This document shows, one piece after another, positions 24,373 through 33,409 of a stretch of 64,000 nt of DNA. Numbering within the stretch: the first letter of the stretch is position 1; each line of letters starts with the position of its first letter. This DNA comes from Archangium sp. (GTDB taxonomy: Bacteria; Myxococcota; Myxococcia; Myxococcales; Myxococcaceae): contig JAUXRX010000004.1 of assembly GCA_030681645.1 (NCBI GenBank), positions 62,001-126,000 on the forward strand, given 5' to 3'. The translations under genes and the position numbers were made by a program. The notes under the pieces were generated by a model. It did no database searches. It had not been told where the DNA came from and saw only the letters and a list, made by a program, of their open reading frames with translations.

Positions 24373-25368
24373 TCAGAATGCAGCGTAGCGCTCCACGGCC
24401 TGCTCGAGCGCGCGACGCTCAGCCGGCTTCACCGGCTTGAAGAACTCCAGCTCACCCGTCGCCCGCTTCCAGGTGCCGACCACGCGGCCGTCGAGCACCA
24501 GCGTCGGCGCGAAGACTCCGTTCCCCCCGGGGCAGATGCGATCGGCGAAGCGGGGGTCGAGCACCGCGTCGCGGTCCGCGTAGCCGAGCACGTACTCGTC
24601 GAAGCCTGACAGCGCGAGCGCGCTGCGGATACTCGTCCCTCGACTCCGCTCGGGATGAACGGCCAGGCCCTTTCCACTGGGCGGCATCGACTCGTAGCCC
24701 TGGCGGGCTTCGCGCGCGGTGAGCCCGGACCACCAGGTGAAGTCCTTGAGCGTCGCGGGGCTTCGGCTCTGGAAGTAGCGCTTCGCCAATTCGGCCAGCG
24801 CCTCGTCGCGCGGCTTCTCTTTCGTCGCCGGAAGCCACTCGTCGACCAACGCGAAGGTGTGCTGCTTGCCTCGCATCTCCGCGTAGCAGAGCAGCCCGTT
24901 CACCGCGGCGTCCCAGAGCAGGTGGTACGCGCGCTGACCCTCGGTGGAGATCTTCGCTTGCTCGAGCGCCGTCGCGAGTTCTTCTCTCGTGCGGTGGCCG
25001 CCGGTCAGCGTCTTGATCAACACCTTGCGGCTCTTCGACAGGGTCTTGTCGTCGAGCTCGAGTTGGGTGCGGCGATAGGCGGCTCGCTTCAGGTTTCCTG
25101 GCGCGGTCAGCGCGAGCAGCCAGCGGGCGTCTTCGGCTGCCACCACGAAGAGCGTGCCTCGCATCGGCCAGGTTCGGACGAGTTCGCCTCTGGTGAAGGC
25201 CGCTTCGACGTCGGCCTTCGTGCTGCCGGGCAGACGCAGGCCGATCGACCACTTCGCGCTCTCGGGGTCCTGGCCCTGGAGGCCTCCCAGCCAGGAGACG
25301 ACCGCTCTCGCTTCTTTGAAGCGCGATTGGAGAAGCGCCTGGTTCTGAAGACGCTGGGTTAGAGACAG
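24373..25368 (-). CDS. winged-helix HTH_42-family protein
   Basis: About 331 residues. Pattern RTWPMRGTLFVVAAEDARWLL, then a helical stretch with AYHLLWDAAVNGLLCY, and LALSGFDEYVLGYADR near the end match the winged-helix PF06224 (HTH_42) group, which includes YcaQ/AlkX-type DNA glycosylases. No ATG, GTG or TTG lies at the conserved N-terminus (LTQRLQNQALL); the nearest options are CTG at 25368, overlapping the upstream gene, or GTG at 25455 inside REP-B DNA. An in-frame REP-A copy (24637-24662) adds the segment VHPERSRGTS before the conserved C-terminal motif. Confidence 0.7.
   Translation of the reverse strand: MSLTQRLQNQALLQSRFKEARAVVSWLGGLQGQDPESAKWSIGLRLPGSTKADVEAAFTRGELVRTWPMRGTLFVVAAEDARWLLALTAPGNLKRAAYRRTQLELDDKTLSKSRKVLIKTLTGGHRTREELATALEQAKISTEGQRAYHLLWDAAVNGLLCYAEMRGKQHTFALVDEWLPATKEKPRDEALAELAKRYFQSRSPATLKDFTWWSGLTAREARQGYESMPPSGKGLAVHPERSRGTSIRSALALSGFDEYVLGYADRDAVLDPRFADRICPGGNGVFAPTLVLDGRVVGTWKRATGELEFFKPVKPAERRALEQAVERYAAF
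24637..24662. repeat. REP-A element inside coding sequence
   Basis: A near-perfect REP-A copy within the HTH_42 gene; the frame is kept. Confidence 0.85.
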
Positions 25369-26105
25369 TTTGCCCTCTCCCCGACCCTCTTTTCCCCTCG
25401 AGGCGCGAGTTCGCCTTCCCCCTCGGGGAGAGGGAGCTCTTGACGCTCGTGACACAGACGCAGCAGTCCTCTCTTCTGGGTGCCGTCCATCGTGTCCATC
25501 GCTTCGAACAACCTCGCGCTCGGCACCAACCACGGACCGAAGCGCTCGTTCACGTCCAGCACGAACACCAGGTCCTCCTTCTCCAGGTAGCCGCCGATGG
25601 GCGAGTGATGACCTCCCCCCGCACCGAAGAGCGGTCGCCGGTGGAAGTTGATGATCAACCTTCCTTCCTTCCGGCGCAGCTCCTCGCGGAACCCCTCCAA
25701 CGTCTCGGGATGCAGCTCCGTCACCCGCCACCCCGGAGCCGCGGCCCGCGCCGCCTCGCCGAGCTGCGCCAGCGTCAGGCCACCGAAGCAGAAGCCCGCC
25801 ACGCAGCCGCTGCCGTGCGCCGCCACGTCTTCCGCCGCCATCGGCGCACCCGCGGAACGCAGCACGTTCGCCACGCTCGCAGGTCCACACGACGACGGGT
25901 TGGTCTGCGCGAGGAGGGGCCTCGAGAACGTGCCCGCCACCGGCAACGCCCACGCGCGCGCAAGCAGCTTCGGGTCTTGATACCCCGCCACTTCCCGAAT
26001 CGAGCTGAACCCCGGGGGCAGCGGCGGCGCATCACTGCGCAAGAAGAAGAGCGCGCCGGCCCCGCCCAGCCCCAACAGCACCGCGACGAGCGCGAGGCGT
26101 CTCAT
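25359..26105 (-). CDS. phytochelatin-synthase-like papain-fold protein
   Basis: A 248-residue protein. The N-terminal hydrophobic segment (LALVAVLLGLGGAGALFFL) is a signal or anchor. Catalytic triad candidates match phytochelatin synthase: Cys73 (SSCGPASVANVL), His166 (GGHHSPIGGY) and Asp184 (FVLDVNERFGPW). Short bacterial versions usually hydrolyse glutathione-type peptides rather than make phytochelatins. The last ~25 residues (LPLPEGEGELAPRGEK) are translated REP-B DNA, so the native stop was probably displaced. The start overlaps the upstream stop (ATGA). Confidence 0.75.
   Translation of the reverse strand: MRRLALVAVLLGLGGAGALFFLRSDAPPLPPGFSSIREVAGYQDPKLLARAWALPVAGTFSRPLLAQTNPSSCGPASVANVLRSAGAPMAAEDVAAHGSGCVAGFCFGGLTLAQLGEAARAAAPGWRVTELHPETLEGFREELRRKEGRLIINFHRRPLFGAGGGHHSPIGGYLEKEDLVFVLDVNERFGPWLVPSARLFEAMDTMDGTQKRGLLRLCHERQELPLPEGEGELAPRGEKRVGERANCL
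25373..25436. repeat. REP-B element at a gene end
   Basis: CCCTCTCCCC and GGGGAGAGGG arms around a CTCG-rich centre. It forms the 3' coding end of the phytochelatin-synthase-like gene and the 5' region of the HTH_42 gene. Confidence 0.7.
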
Positions 26106-26416
26106 CGCTTCTTCTTCACCGCGGCCTTCTTCTTCTTCGGCGCCGGCTTCGCCTGCTTCTTCGCGGCGGGCTTCTTCTTCTTCGCCGCCACCCGGCGCTC
26201 CACCATCGACTCGGCACCCTCCTCGTCCTCCACGAAGACGAGCTCGCCCGTGGCCTCCAGCCGGTGCAGCTCACCATCGAGCGCGCGCGAGAGCTCGGGG
26301 CTCCCCTGGTCGAGCAGGTCCATCAGGTGCCAGTACGCGATGCGCTCGCCATGCTCGAGCTGCCTGAGCTTGATCGACAGCGCCTCAATCCCCCGCTTCA
26401 GCTCGGCTGGTGTCAT
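26102..26416 (-). CDS. small protein with lysine-rich histone-H1-like tail
   Basis: A 104-residue protein. The N-terminal ~65 residues are a helical domain (AELKRGIEALSIKLRQLEHGERIAYWHLMDLL); the tail (AAKKKKPAAKKQAKPAPK) is typical of H1-like nucleic-acid-binding proteins in Myxococcota. It heads a probable three-gene minus-strand operon (26416 to 24373) with ATGA coupling. Divergent from the Ser/Thr kinase with 56 nt between starts. DNA or RNA binding is inferred. Confidence 0.65.
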   Translation of the reverse strand: MTPAELKRGIEALSIKLRQLEHGERIAYWHLMDLLDQGSPELSRALDGELHRLEATGELVFVEDEEGAESMVERRVAAKKKKPAAKKQAKPAPKKKKAAVKKKR

Positions 26417-26472
26417 TTGTCTGGAATCTGCCTTGGGACGCGCCCTTCGACTAGAGAGGACCTCCGACTTCG

Positions 26473-28905
26473 ATGATCAAGCGCCCCGTTCCAGGCACCA
26501 GCCTCGACGAATCCACCGAGAAGAGCAGCGGTAGCGTCGAGCCCGACTCCATCTCGACCGGCGAGACGCTCCTCAAGGGCGAGCGTTTCGTGTCCGGCGA
26601 ACACCTGCCGCCGCTGGCCGAGGGCCGCTACCAGGTCGACGAGAAGGACGGCGCCGCCCTGTTGGGCAAGGGAGGCCAGGGCACCGTCTGGCGCGCCTAC
26701 GACAAGCTGCTGCGCCGCGAGGTCGCGCTCAAGAGGCTGCACCCGGCGGCCGTCGAAGACCCTTCCGTCGTGTCTGCGTTCCTGCGCGAGGCCCGGCTCA
26801 CCGCGCTGCTCGAGCACCCGGGCATCGTGCCGCTCCACGACGTGGGCCGCGACGCCGACGGCTCGCTCTACCTCGCGCTCCGCCGCATCGAGGGCAAGAG
26901 CCTCTTCGACACGCTCGCCGCCGCGCCCGGGCTCGACGGCCGCCTCGCGCTGGTGCCCGCGCTGGTGCGCGCCTGCCAGGCGGTCGCCTTCGCGCACGAG
27001 CGCGGGGTGGTGCACCGCGACCTGAAGCCGCAGAACATCATGCTGGGGCGCTTCGGCGAGACCTACGTGCTCGACTGGGGCCTCGCGCTCGTCGAGAGCC
27101 GCGTGGCCGGCGCCCCCGACGTCACCGCACCGCACCAGGCCTCGGGCGTGGTGGGCACGCCCGCCTACATGAGCCCGGAGCAGGCGCTCGGGCTCGCCGC
27201 GGACGCGCGCAGCGACGTGTGGGGCCTGGGCGCGTGCCTGTACCACCTGCTCACCGGCCAGGCGCCCATCACCGGCCGCTCGCTGCAGTCGGCGATGGGT
27301 CACGCGTCAGCGGGGGAGGTCTCACCCGTGCTGGCCGTCGAGCCGCTCGCGCCCAGGGACCTCGCCGCCATCTGCGAGAAGGCCCTCTCGCAGGAACGCT
27401 CGCAGCGCTACCCCAACGCCAGCGCGCTCGCCGCCGACCTCGAGGCCTGGCTCGCCGGGCGCACCGTCTCGGCGCGCACCTACAGCCGCGGTCAACTGCT
27501 GCGCCGCGCGCTCTTCGCCAACCGCCGCGCGGTGGCCGTGCTCGGGGTGGGCTTGTTGGTGCTGGGCGGCGTGCTCGCGTTCGACGAACTGCGCGTGCGC
27601 CGCGAGCGCAACGAGGCCCGCACGTTCGTGCGAGACCTGATCCGCGATCTCCCCCGCCAGGTCGACGCGTCGAAGGCGAACGTGGAGTTGATCAACACCC
27701 TCACCGCGCGCGCCCAGCTCTGGCTGAGCCGCAAGGACCTGTCCATCGACGAGCTCGAGGAAGCCTGCGACGTCTTCAACTATCTCGGGTCGCTCAACGC
27801 AGACACCTCGGCCTTCCCCGCGGCGCGCGAGCTGTACCGGCGCGCCAGCGAGCTGAGCGCGCGCGGCGTGGCGCTGCAGCCGGGCAACGCGCGCTTCGTC
27901 GTCTGCGAGGTCGAGGCGAAGGCCGGCCTCGGCTACTGCGAGACCGAGGCTGGTGACGAGAAAGCCGGCCTCCAGCTCTACGCCGAGGCGTGGGACCGGC
28001 TGCGGGCGTGGCCCGGTGAATGGACCGCGGGAATGCGGCTCGCCCAGGGCGAGCTCGGCGCGAAGTGGGGAGGCTGGGCGTGGGGCCGCGACCCCGAGCT
28101 GGGCCGCAAGCTCTTCATCGAGTCGGCCCGCGGCGTCGAGCCGCTGATGAACAGCAAGGTCGCCACCGAGCGCTACGGGGCGCTGCGCCGCGGGGCGAAC
28201 GCGGTGACGGCGCTGTGGTCGAAGGGGCAGCTCCCGGAAGCGGTGGCGCTGGCGCGCCGGTTCTACGAGGCCGCGAAGGCCGACTGTGCCGAGCAGACGC
28301 TGGTCGCGCAGCGGGTGTGCCTGCTGCCGCTCTCGAGCTACGCGGCGGTCGCGGGGTGGGTCGACGCGCCCGACGCCGCCGAGGTGCAGCGGCGGACGCT
28401 CGAGGTCGAGGCGTTCACCTCTTCGCGCGACGTGGACTCGCTCGCCGGGCTCTACGACTCGATCATCCTGTTCCTCGAGCAGGGGCTCTACGACCAGTCC
28501 GTGCGCCGGGCCCGCGTGCTCAGGAACAGCGAGATGGCGGTGTGGGGGAAGGAGATCGGTCCGCTCGCGGCCGTGCTCGCCGGAGACCTCGAGGAGGTGG
28601 ACGCCTGGGGACCGCTCCTCGAGAAGAGCGAGACGGGGGGACTGCTCGCCCTCGGCCTGCGCGAGGCCGCACGGGGGAATTACGCCGAGGCGGCCAGACG
28701 GCTGCGCGCCGTGAACCGCGAACGGCTCTGGTACGACATCTCGTGGGCGGCGAAGCCCCAGCCGAAGTTCGTGCTGCCCGAGGCGGCGAGGCCCGCGGGG
28801 GAGCGCTTCATCGCTGACTTCACGAAGGCGTACGGCGCGGCGGACATGGCGGGGCTCGGCTCTGCGCTTGATGAGCTGGCCGAGGCGTTTGATGCGCTGA
28901 GGTGA
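26473..28905 (+). CDS. Hanks-type Ser/Thr kinase with TPR-like periplasmic part
   Basis: An 810-residue protein. The kinase domain (~51-330) has GKGGQG (65-70), Lys87 (VALKRL), HRDLKPQN (His181, Asp183) and DWG (201-203) in place of DFG, a common bacterial variant. The activation segment contains GTPAYMSPEQ. One membrane helix at ~353-372 is followed by ~430 residues of helical repeats (LINTLTARAQLWLSRKD and others) that probably sit outside the membrane and could sense a ligand. Key catalytic residues are intact. Confidence 0.92.
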   Translation: MIKRPVPGTSLDESTEKSSGSVEPDSISTGETLLKGERFVSGEHLPPLAEGRYQVDEKDGAALLGKGGQGTVWRAYDKLLRREVALKRLHPAAVEDPSVVSAFLREARLTALLEHPGIVPLHDVGRDADGSLYLALRRIEGKSLFDTLAAAPGLDGRLALVPALVRACQAVAFAHERGVVHRDLKPQNIMLGRFGETYVLDWGLALVESRVAGAPDVTAPHQASGVVGTPAYMSPEQALGLAADARSDVWGLGACLYHLLTGQAPITGRSLQSAMGHASAGEVSPVLAVEPLAPRDLAAICEKALSQERSQRYPNASALAADLEAWLAGRTVSARTYSRGQLLRRALFANRRAVAVLGVGLLVLGGVLAFDELRVRRERNEARTFVRDLIRDLPRQVDASKANVELINTLTARAQLWLSRKDLSIDELEEACDVFNYLGSLNADTSAFPAARELYRRASELSARGVALQPGNARFVVCEVEAKAGLGYCETEAGDEKAGLQLYAEAWDRLRAWPGEWTAGMRLAQGELGAKWGGWAWGRDPELGRKLFIESARGVEPLMNSKVATERYGALRRGANAVTALWSKGQLPEAVALARRFYEAAKADCAEQTLVAQRVCLLPLSSYAAVAGWVDAPDAAEVQRRTLEVEAFTSSRDVDSLAGLYDSIILFLEQGLYDQSVRRARVLRNSEMAVWGKEIGPLAAVLAGDLEEVDAWGPLLEKSETGGLLALGLREAARGNYAEAARRLRAVNRERLWYDISWAAKPQPKFVLPEAARPAGERFIADFTKAYGAADMAGLGSALDELAEAFDALR

Positions 28906-28920
28906 GGCGGGAGCGCGCCC

Positions 28921-28970
28921 CGGTTTCCGGTTTCCGGTTTCCGGTTTCGGTTTCGGTTTCGGTTTCGGGG
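28921..28970. repeat. CGGTTTC/GGTTTC microsatellite
   Basis: Four 7-nt units (CGGTTTC) merge into three 6-nt units (GGTTTC). They sit in the 107-nt gap between the convergent kinase and class IV-like genes. Confidence 0.9.
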
Positions 28971-29012
28971 TCGGCTTACGGGATCGGGATCGCGATCGGG
29001 TTCGTTCACGGC

Positions 29013-29684
29013 TCACGGCGGCGGCTTCGGAATGGAGCGGCTCACGCCAACGGGTTCGGTTGCGGATGAGAGCTGCGCGTCGAGCTTTGCCCGGACTTCC
29101 GTGGGGAATGCGGCGCGGCCCTCGACGTGCAGTGCGCAGGTGCCCACCACTGCGTTGATCAGGAGGAGGGGCCAGTCGCTCGCGACCAGCACCCTCGCCC
29201 TCCGATGTGGAAATCGCGCCGCGATCTCGGCTTCGGCGAGCGAGGCCACCGCGGGCACTTCTTCGGGCGGCAGCACCAGGCTCTCTCCATCCCACGCGAT
29301 GACGCTCGCGACACAGGCTTCGTAGATTTCTGTTCCGGTTGTGTCGGTGAGCAGCGTTGCGATGCCTGCCAGCCTCACCGGGTCGTACGGTGTCGGCGGG
29401 GCGGGTTTGGCGAAGCGGCCCTTCTGACCGGCGAACGGCGAGACCACGAAGCGCGTGGGCATGCCCTCCGTCAGGCGCGACCCGGGCCGCTGCGACGTCG
29501 TGAGCTGCAGGCCGTCCCAGGTGACCCGGTACACGCCCGGCATCGCCTGCGAAGCGAAGTGGCGCAAGGCCCCACGGCTGCTCTCACCCAACCTGCCCAC
29601 GTGCCCCTCGAACAGCGGCACTCCGCTGGCTTCTGTCACCCGCAGCACGGTGTAGGGCGTGGACACGCGGCGACATTTGCTCAT
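29013..29684 (-). CDS. possible class IV aminotransferase-like protein
   Basis: A 223-residue protein. Visible class IV features: LFEGHVGRLGES near residue 25, then LLTDTTGTEIYEACVASVIA, then LVLPPEEVPAVASLAEAEI. The expected catalytic lysine is not placed with certainty, and overall similarity is low, so it may be a divergent branch. ATG 29684 was preferred over longer frames. It overlaps, head to head, the 5' region of the CsgG-like gene. Confidence 0.4.
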   Translation of the reverse strand: MSKCRRVSTPYTVLRVTEASGVPLFEGHVGRLGESSRGALRHFASQAMPGVYRVTWDGLQLTTSQRPGSRLTEGMPTRFVVSPFAGQKGRFAKPAPPTPYDPVRLAGIATLLTDTTGTEIYEACVASVIAWDGESLVLPPEEVPAVASLAEAEIAARFPHRRARVLVASDWPLLLINAVVGTCALHVEGRAAFPTEVRAKLDAQLSSATEPVGVSRSIPKPPP

Positions 29685-29699
29685 GCGGCGGTGGAAAGC

Positions 29700-29705
29700 T
29701 AAGGC
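29700..29705 (+). promoter_or_regulatory. possible leaderless -10 box
   Basis: TAAGGC seven nucleotides before the GTG at 29713; this supports GTG 29713 over the ATG at 29683. Confidence 0.25.
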
Positions 29706-29712
29706 CTCGCCC

Positions 29713-30516
29713 GTGCTGACCACGCTCTGGGGGACGTTGCTCGCTGCCGGCAACATGAAGATCGCCGTGCTCGCGTTCTCTGCCTCGGGCGTCGACGCCA
29801 CGGTCGCGTCCGCGGTGACCGAGTCGGTCACCGCCGAGATCGCCGTGCGCGGCTACTTCGACCCGATGTCCGCGTCCGAGATACAGACGGTGCTGGGCGT
29901 CGAGCGGCAGAAGGCGCTGCTCGGCTGCGGCGAAGAGGACTGCATGACCGAGCTCGCCGGTGCGCTCGGCGCGCCGTACGTGATGTCGGGCTCGCTGGTG
30001 AAGCTCGAGGGGGTCTTTCAGCTCAACCTCCAGGTCATCGACAGCCGCAAGGCGCGCACCATCGGGCGCTCGACCAAGCTGGCGAAGGACTTCGAGTCGC
30101 TCCGCTTTCAGATTCCGTACGCGGTGGCCGAGGCCTGCGGCACGCCCCTGCCTCCGGCGCCCTCGCGGGTGCTCCCCTACTCGATGGTGGGCGTGGGAGG
30201 CGCGTCGCTCCTCGGCGGCGGCGTGCTGGGCATCATCGCGCTGACCTCCGAGAGCGCGGTGCTCGGCGAGCTCGCGGCCGACGACAGGAACCGCACCGTG
30301 GTGCTGAGCACCGCGAAGACCTACTCCGACAAGCTCGACGCCATCGCCACCCAGAAGACCATCTCGCTGGTGGCGATGATCGCCGGCGCCGCGCTGGTCG
30401 CCGGCGGCATCATCCTCATGCCCCCCGCGGCGCCGGAGGCCGGCGTGAAGGTGGCGCTGGTGCCGGTGGTGCTGCCCGGCGGCGTGGGCGCGGCCTTCGT
30501 GGGGGTGCTGCCGTGA
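29713..30516 (+). CDS. CsgG/TolB-like N-domain membrane protein
   Basis: A 267-residue protein. GTG 29713 gives a short signal (LTTLWGTLLAAG). Residues ~15-150 resemble the CsgG/FlgO/TolB-N type fold used by many Myxococcota proteins (MKIAVLAFSASGVD, then GYFDPMSASEIQTVL, GCGEEDCMTELAGALGAPYV, LVKLEGVFQLNLQVID). Two membrane helices follow (MVGVGGASLLGGGVLGIIAL and ISLVAMIAGAALVAGGIIL). Its stop overlaps the next start (GTGA). It probably acts with the downstream cysteine-repeat lipoprotein at the envelope. Confidence 0.6.
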   Translation: MLTTLWGTLLAAGNMKIAVLAFSASGVDATVASAVTESVTAEIAVRGYFDPMSASEIQTVLGVERQKALLGCGEEDCMTELAGALGAPYVMSGSLVKLEGVFQLNLQVIDSRKARTIGRSTKLAKDFESLRFQIPYAVAEACGTPLPPAPSRVLPYSMVGVGGASLLGGGVLGIIALTSESAVLGELAADDRNRTVVLSTAKTYSDKLDAIATQKTISLVAMIAGAALVAGGIILMPPAAPEAGVKVALVPVVLPGGVGAAFVGVLP

Positions 30517-33383
30517 AGCGCGTGCTCGTCCTCGGCCTCGTCGCCCTCAGCGCGTGCGCGCCCGCCTGGCTCGAGTCGGGCCGCTATGCGTGCGAGCGCG
30601 GGCAGGAGAACCAGTGCCCCGGCGCGTGGCGCTGCGGCGTCGAGGGGTACTGCCATCAGCTGGGCGACACCACCACCGCCTGGCGCTGCGAGGCAGACGA
30701 GGACTGCGAAGGGGGCTTCACCTGCGGCCTGGCGAAGAGCCGCGAGTTCCGCGAGTGCCACGACCCCGCCGCCCCGCAAGACTGGGCCTGCGAGGTGCCG
30801 GGCGATTGTACCGGCGGGTGGACCTGCGGCCTGAGCCGCGCCCGCACCGGCCAGTGTCACGACCCGGCGCACCCCGAGGACTGGCCCTGCAACACTGCGC
30901 TCGAGTGCGTGGCGGGCTGGCAGTGTGGGTTGAGCGCGCTCGGTGGCCGCGAGTGCCACGACCCGGCCAGGCCCCAGGCGTGGGCCTGCCTCACCCCCGC
31001 CGACTGCCTGGGCGGGTGGAGCTGCGGCCTCAACGATGCCCGCACCGCCCGTGAGTGCCACGACCCGGCGCAGCCGCGCAGCTTCTCCTGCGCCGAAGAG
31101 TCCGACTGTCTGGCCGGGTGGCGCTGCGGACTGGCGGCCAACCGGCTCCAGCGCGAATGCCACGACCCGCAGGTGCCGCAGGCCTTCGCTTGCGTGATGG
31201 AAGACGACTGCCTCGGCGGTTGGCGCTGCGGCCAGGAACAGCTGTGCCTGGACCCCTCGGGTGACGCGCTCGGGGCGACTCCGCCCTTCGACGGAGGCGC
31301 TGCGATCATCAGCCCCGTCGGGATGGGCCGGGTCGACGCCGTGTCCATCTCGCCGGTCTTCGAGGGCACCGCCATCGACACGCCCACCCTCGCGGTGCGG
31401 CAGGGCGAGCGGCTGGGGGCCATCATCCGCCCCGGCGGCGGGACCACCGTGACGTGGGACCTCGGGCTGTCGAGCGCGGTGGCCGTCATCGCGCAGGGCC
31501 CGCGCTGCTTCCTCTACGACGCCAACAACGACACCTTCACGCGCGACGTCCTCAACCACGTGTACGCGGCCGAGGGCGACGGCGGGCTCTCGGTGTACGA
31601 GCTGTTGCCCAATGGCGCCTTCACGAAAGCGCCCATCCGCTACGCGAGCACCATCGCCAGCCCGCCCCCGGTGACCGCGTTCAAGCACGGCATCGCGCAG
31701 GGCGATGAAGTGCCCTACATGGTGGGGTTCTCGGAACGCCCGGACCGCTTCATCGTCTTCGATGGCCCGCACAGCGGAATCGGCCGCGACTTCGGCAGCA
31801 TCAACCGGCCCGGCAACCGCGTCCTCGACATGGACTCGGTCTACGCGGGGTCGCAGATCGACTGCATCTTCGCGGTCGACACCGCGGGGCTGTGGGTCGC
31901 GCAGTTCCCCGACAACGACTTCGAGCCCCTGCACTCCGCTGGCTTCGGCAACGGCACCTGCGCGCCGAGCGGCCTGAAGGTCGAGCGCTTCTCGTCGGCG
32001 AGCGGCAACCGCGCGGCGGTGGTGGCCTCACCGTGGGACGGCGGCAGCCCCCAGGTCGCGCTCTGGGACCTCAACCCCATGCTGCTCAACCGCGGCGGGG
32101 GCACGGCCTGCACCTCGTTCTCCGGAAACCCCTGTCTGGCCAACGACCTGATTCCGTACGACGTGGAGATCGGCCCCTGCCAGGCATGCCCCGGAGGAAC
32201 GTTGCTCGACCTGGCCGTCATCGAGGGCGTGACGGCCGCGACCACCGAGCTCGAGGCGCGGTGCGGCAGCCCCGACGGCGGAGCGCACATCTTCTACCGG
32301 CTGGCCCGCAGGCCCGGCGTGCCCGGCGCGTGCAACACCCGCCCCCTCGTCGGGCCCGGCAGCCTCTTCCTCGAGCGCGGCGTGCGCCCGGCCTCGCAGC
32401 CCAGCCAGCGCCGCACCGCCTTCGTCGGTCGCGCGGGGCAGATCTGGTTCGGCAGCTCGGCGGTGAACGCCACCTCGCTCACCTTCGATCGCGCGGCCAC
32501 GGGCGTGGCGCTCAAGGGCACGCGGCCCGATGACGTGGTCGCCATCTCAGGCTCGCTCGCCGGGTACCCCAACCCCACCACCGGCCTCACCGCCGCGCCG
32601 CTGGGCAACGTCACCGCCATCGGCACCAACGAGCCCTCGTGGGCGGTGCTCAATGATCAGGTGGTGGCGCTCGAGGGGGCGAGCGCCATCGAGAGCGGCC
32701 GCGGCTTCGCCATCGCGCCCTCGGCGCTGACCACGCCGCAGACCCTGTATCGCGCGCTGTCGTCCCAGGGCGAGACCGTGGCGGTGCTCACCGCGGGCAA
32801 CCAGCTCTACTCGGCCGAGGTGAGCGGCGCGCTCAGTGGACTGCAGCCCCCCGCGCTCCTCGGCGCGCGCGTCGCACAGGTCAACGCCATCACTTCGGCC
32901 GCGTTCACCTCGAGCCCCGACGCGGGCTCTTTCCTCGAAGGGTACCTGGTCACCGCTGCGGGCCTGGCCCACGTCACCGCCGACACCGCGACGCGTTGGC
33001 GCGCCGAAGACGTGCCGCTCCCCTCGTCGCTGGCGCCGCTCGAGGCGTGGTTCTCCGCGGGCCGCGGACGCGTCGGCTTCACGGACGGCACGGTGTACTC
33101 GCTGCCCTCGCGCGTTCGCATCGCCGAGCCCGTCGCCGGCGACGCGGTGGAGGACTACGTGCAGGCGTGCGGCCAGCAGCTCGCGCTGACGGGCGCGGGG
33201 CTGTTTCGCCTCGAGGCGGTCGCGGGCAGCGCCATCGGCCAATGGATCGCGGTGGACCTGCCCGCGGGCTTCGCCCCCGATGGGCTCTTCGGCGGCCGCG
33301 TGCACGCCGTCAATGCCGACGTGTACGTCTTCAGCCGGGTCGGTGAGGCCGCCAGGCTGACCATCAGCCCCTGCGCTCCGTGA
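30513..33383 (+). CDS. large lipoprotein with cysteine-rich repeats
   Basis: A 956-residue protein with lipobox (LSACA, Cys15). Residues ~25-240 hold about seven repeats of ~35 residues with the pattern ECHDPA..PQ.WAC....DCLGGW.CGL, each with four to five cysteines. The remaining ~700 residues are beta-rich without known motif and resemble a propeller-like fold with glycine-aspartate turns. It shares a four-base overlap with the CsgG-like gene. A surface or secreted role is likely; the function is not recognised. Confidence 0.7.
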   Translation: MKRVLVLGLVALSACAPAWLESGRYACERGQENQCPGAWRCGVEGYCHQLGDTTTAWRCEADEDCEGGFTCGLAKSREFRECHDPAAPQDWACEVPGDCTGGWTCGLSRARTGQCHDPAHPEDWPCNTALECVAGWQCGLSALGGRECHDPARPQAWACLTPADCLGGWSCGLNDARTARECHDPAQPRSFSCAEESDCLAGWRCGLAANRLQRECHDPQVPQAFACVMEDDCLGGWRCGQEQLCLDPSGDALGATPPFDGGAAIISPVGMGRVDAVSISPVFEGTAIDTPTLAVRQGERLGAIIRPGGGTTVTWDLGLSSAVAVIAQGPRCFLYDANNDTFTRDVLNHVYAAEGDGGLSVYELLPNGAFTKAPIRYASTIASPPPVTAFKHGIAQGDEVPYMVGFSERPDRFIVFDGPHSGIGRDFGSINRPGNRVLDMDSVYAGSQIDCIFAVDTAGLWVAQFPDNDFEPLHSAGFGNGTCAPSGLKVERFSSASGNRAAVVASPWDGGSPQVALWDLNPMLLNRGGGTACTSFSGNPCLANDLIPYDVEIGPCQACPGGTLLDLAVIEGVTAATTELEARCGSPDGGAHIFYRLARRPGVPGACNTRPLVGPGSLFLERGVRPASQPSQRRTAFVGRAGQIWFGSSAVNATSLTFDRAATGVALKGTRPDDVVAISGSLAGYPNPTTGLTAAPLGNVTAIGTNEPSWAVLNDQVVALEGASAIESGRGFAIAPSALTTPQTLYRALSSQGETVAVLTAGNQLYSAEVSGALSGLQPPALLGARVAQVNAITSAAFTSSPDAGSFLEGYLVTAAGLAHVTADTATRWRAEDVPLPSSLAPLEAWFSAGRGRVGFTDGTVYSLPSRVRIAEPVAGDAVEDYVQACGQQLALTGAGLFRLEAVAGSAIGQWIAVDLPAGFAPDGLFGGRVHAVNADVYVFSRVGEAARLTISPCAP

Positions 33384-33409
33384 CCGGGCGGAGTGATAGG
33401 GAGTGAGCC

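Noticed and set aside
29659..29712. ATG at 29683 as start of the CsgG-like gene
   Set aside because: It overlaps the divergent ATG at 29684 and adds a charged stretch before the signal; GTG 29713 gives a signal peptide and has a TA-box.
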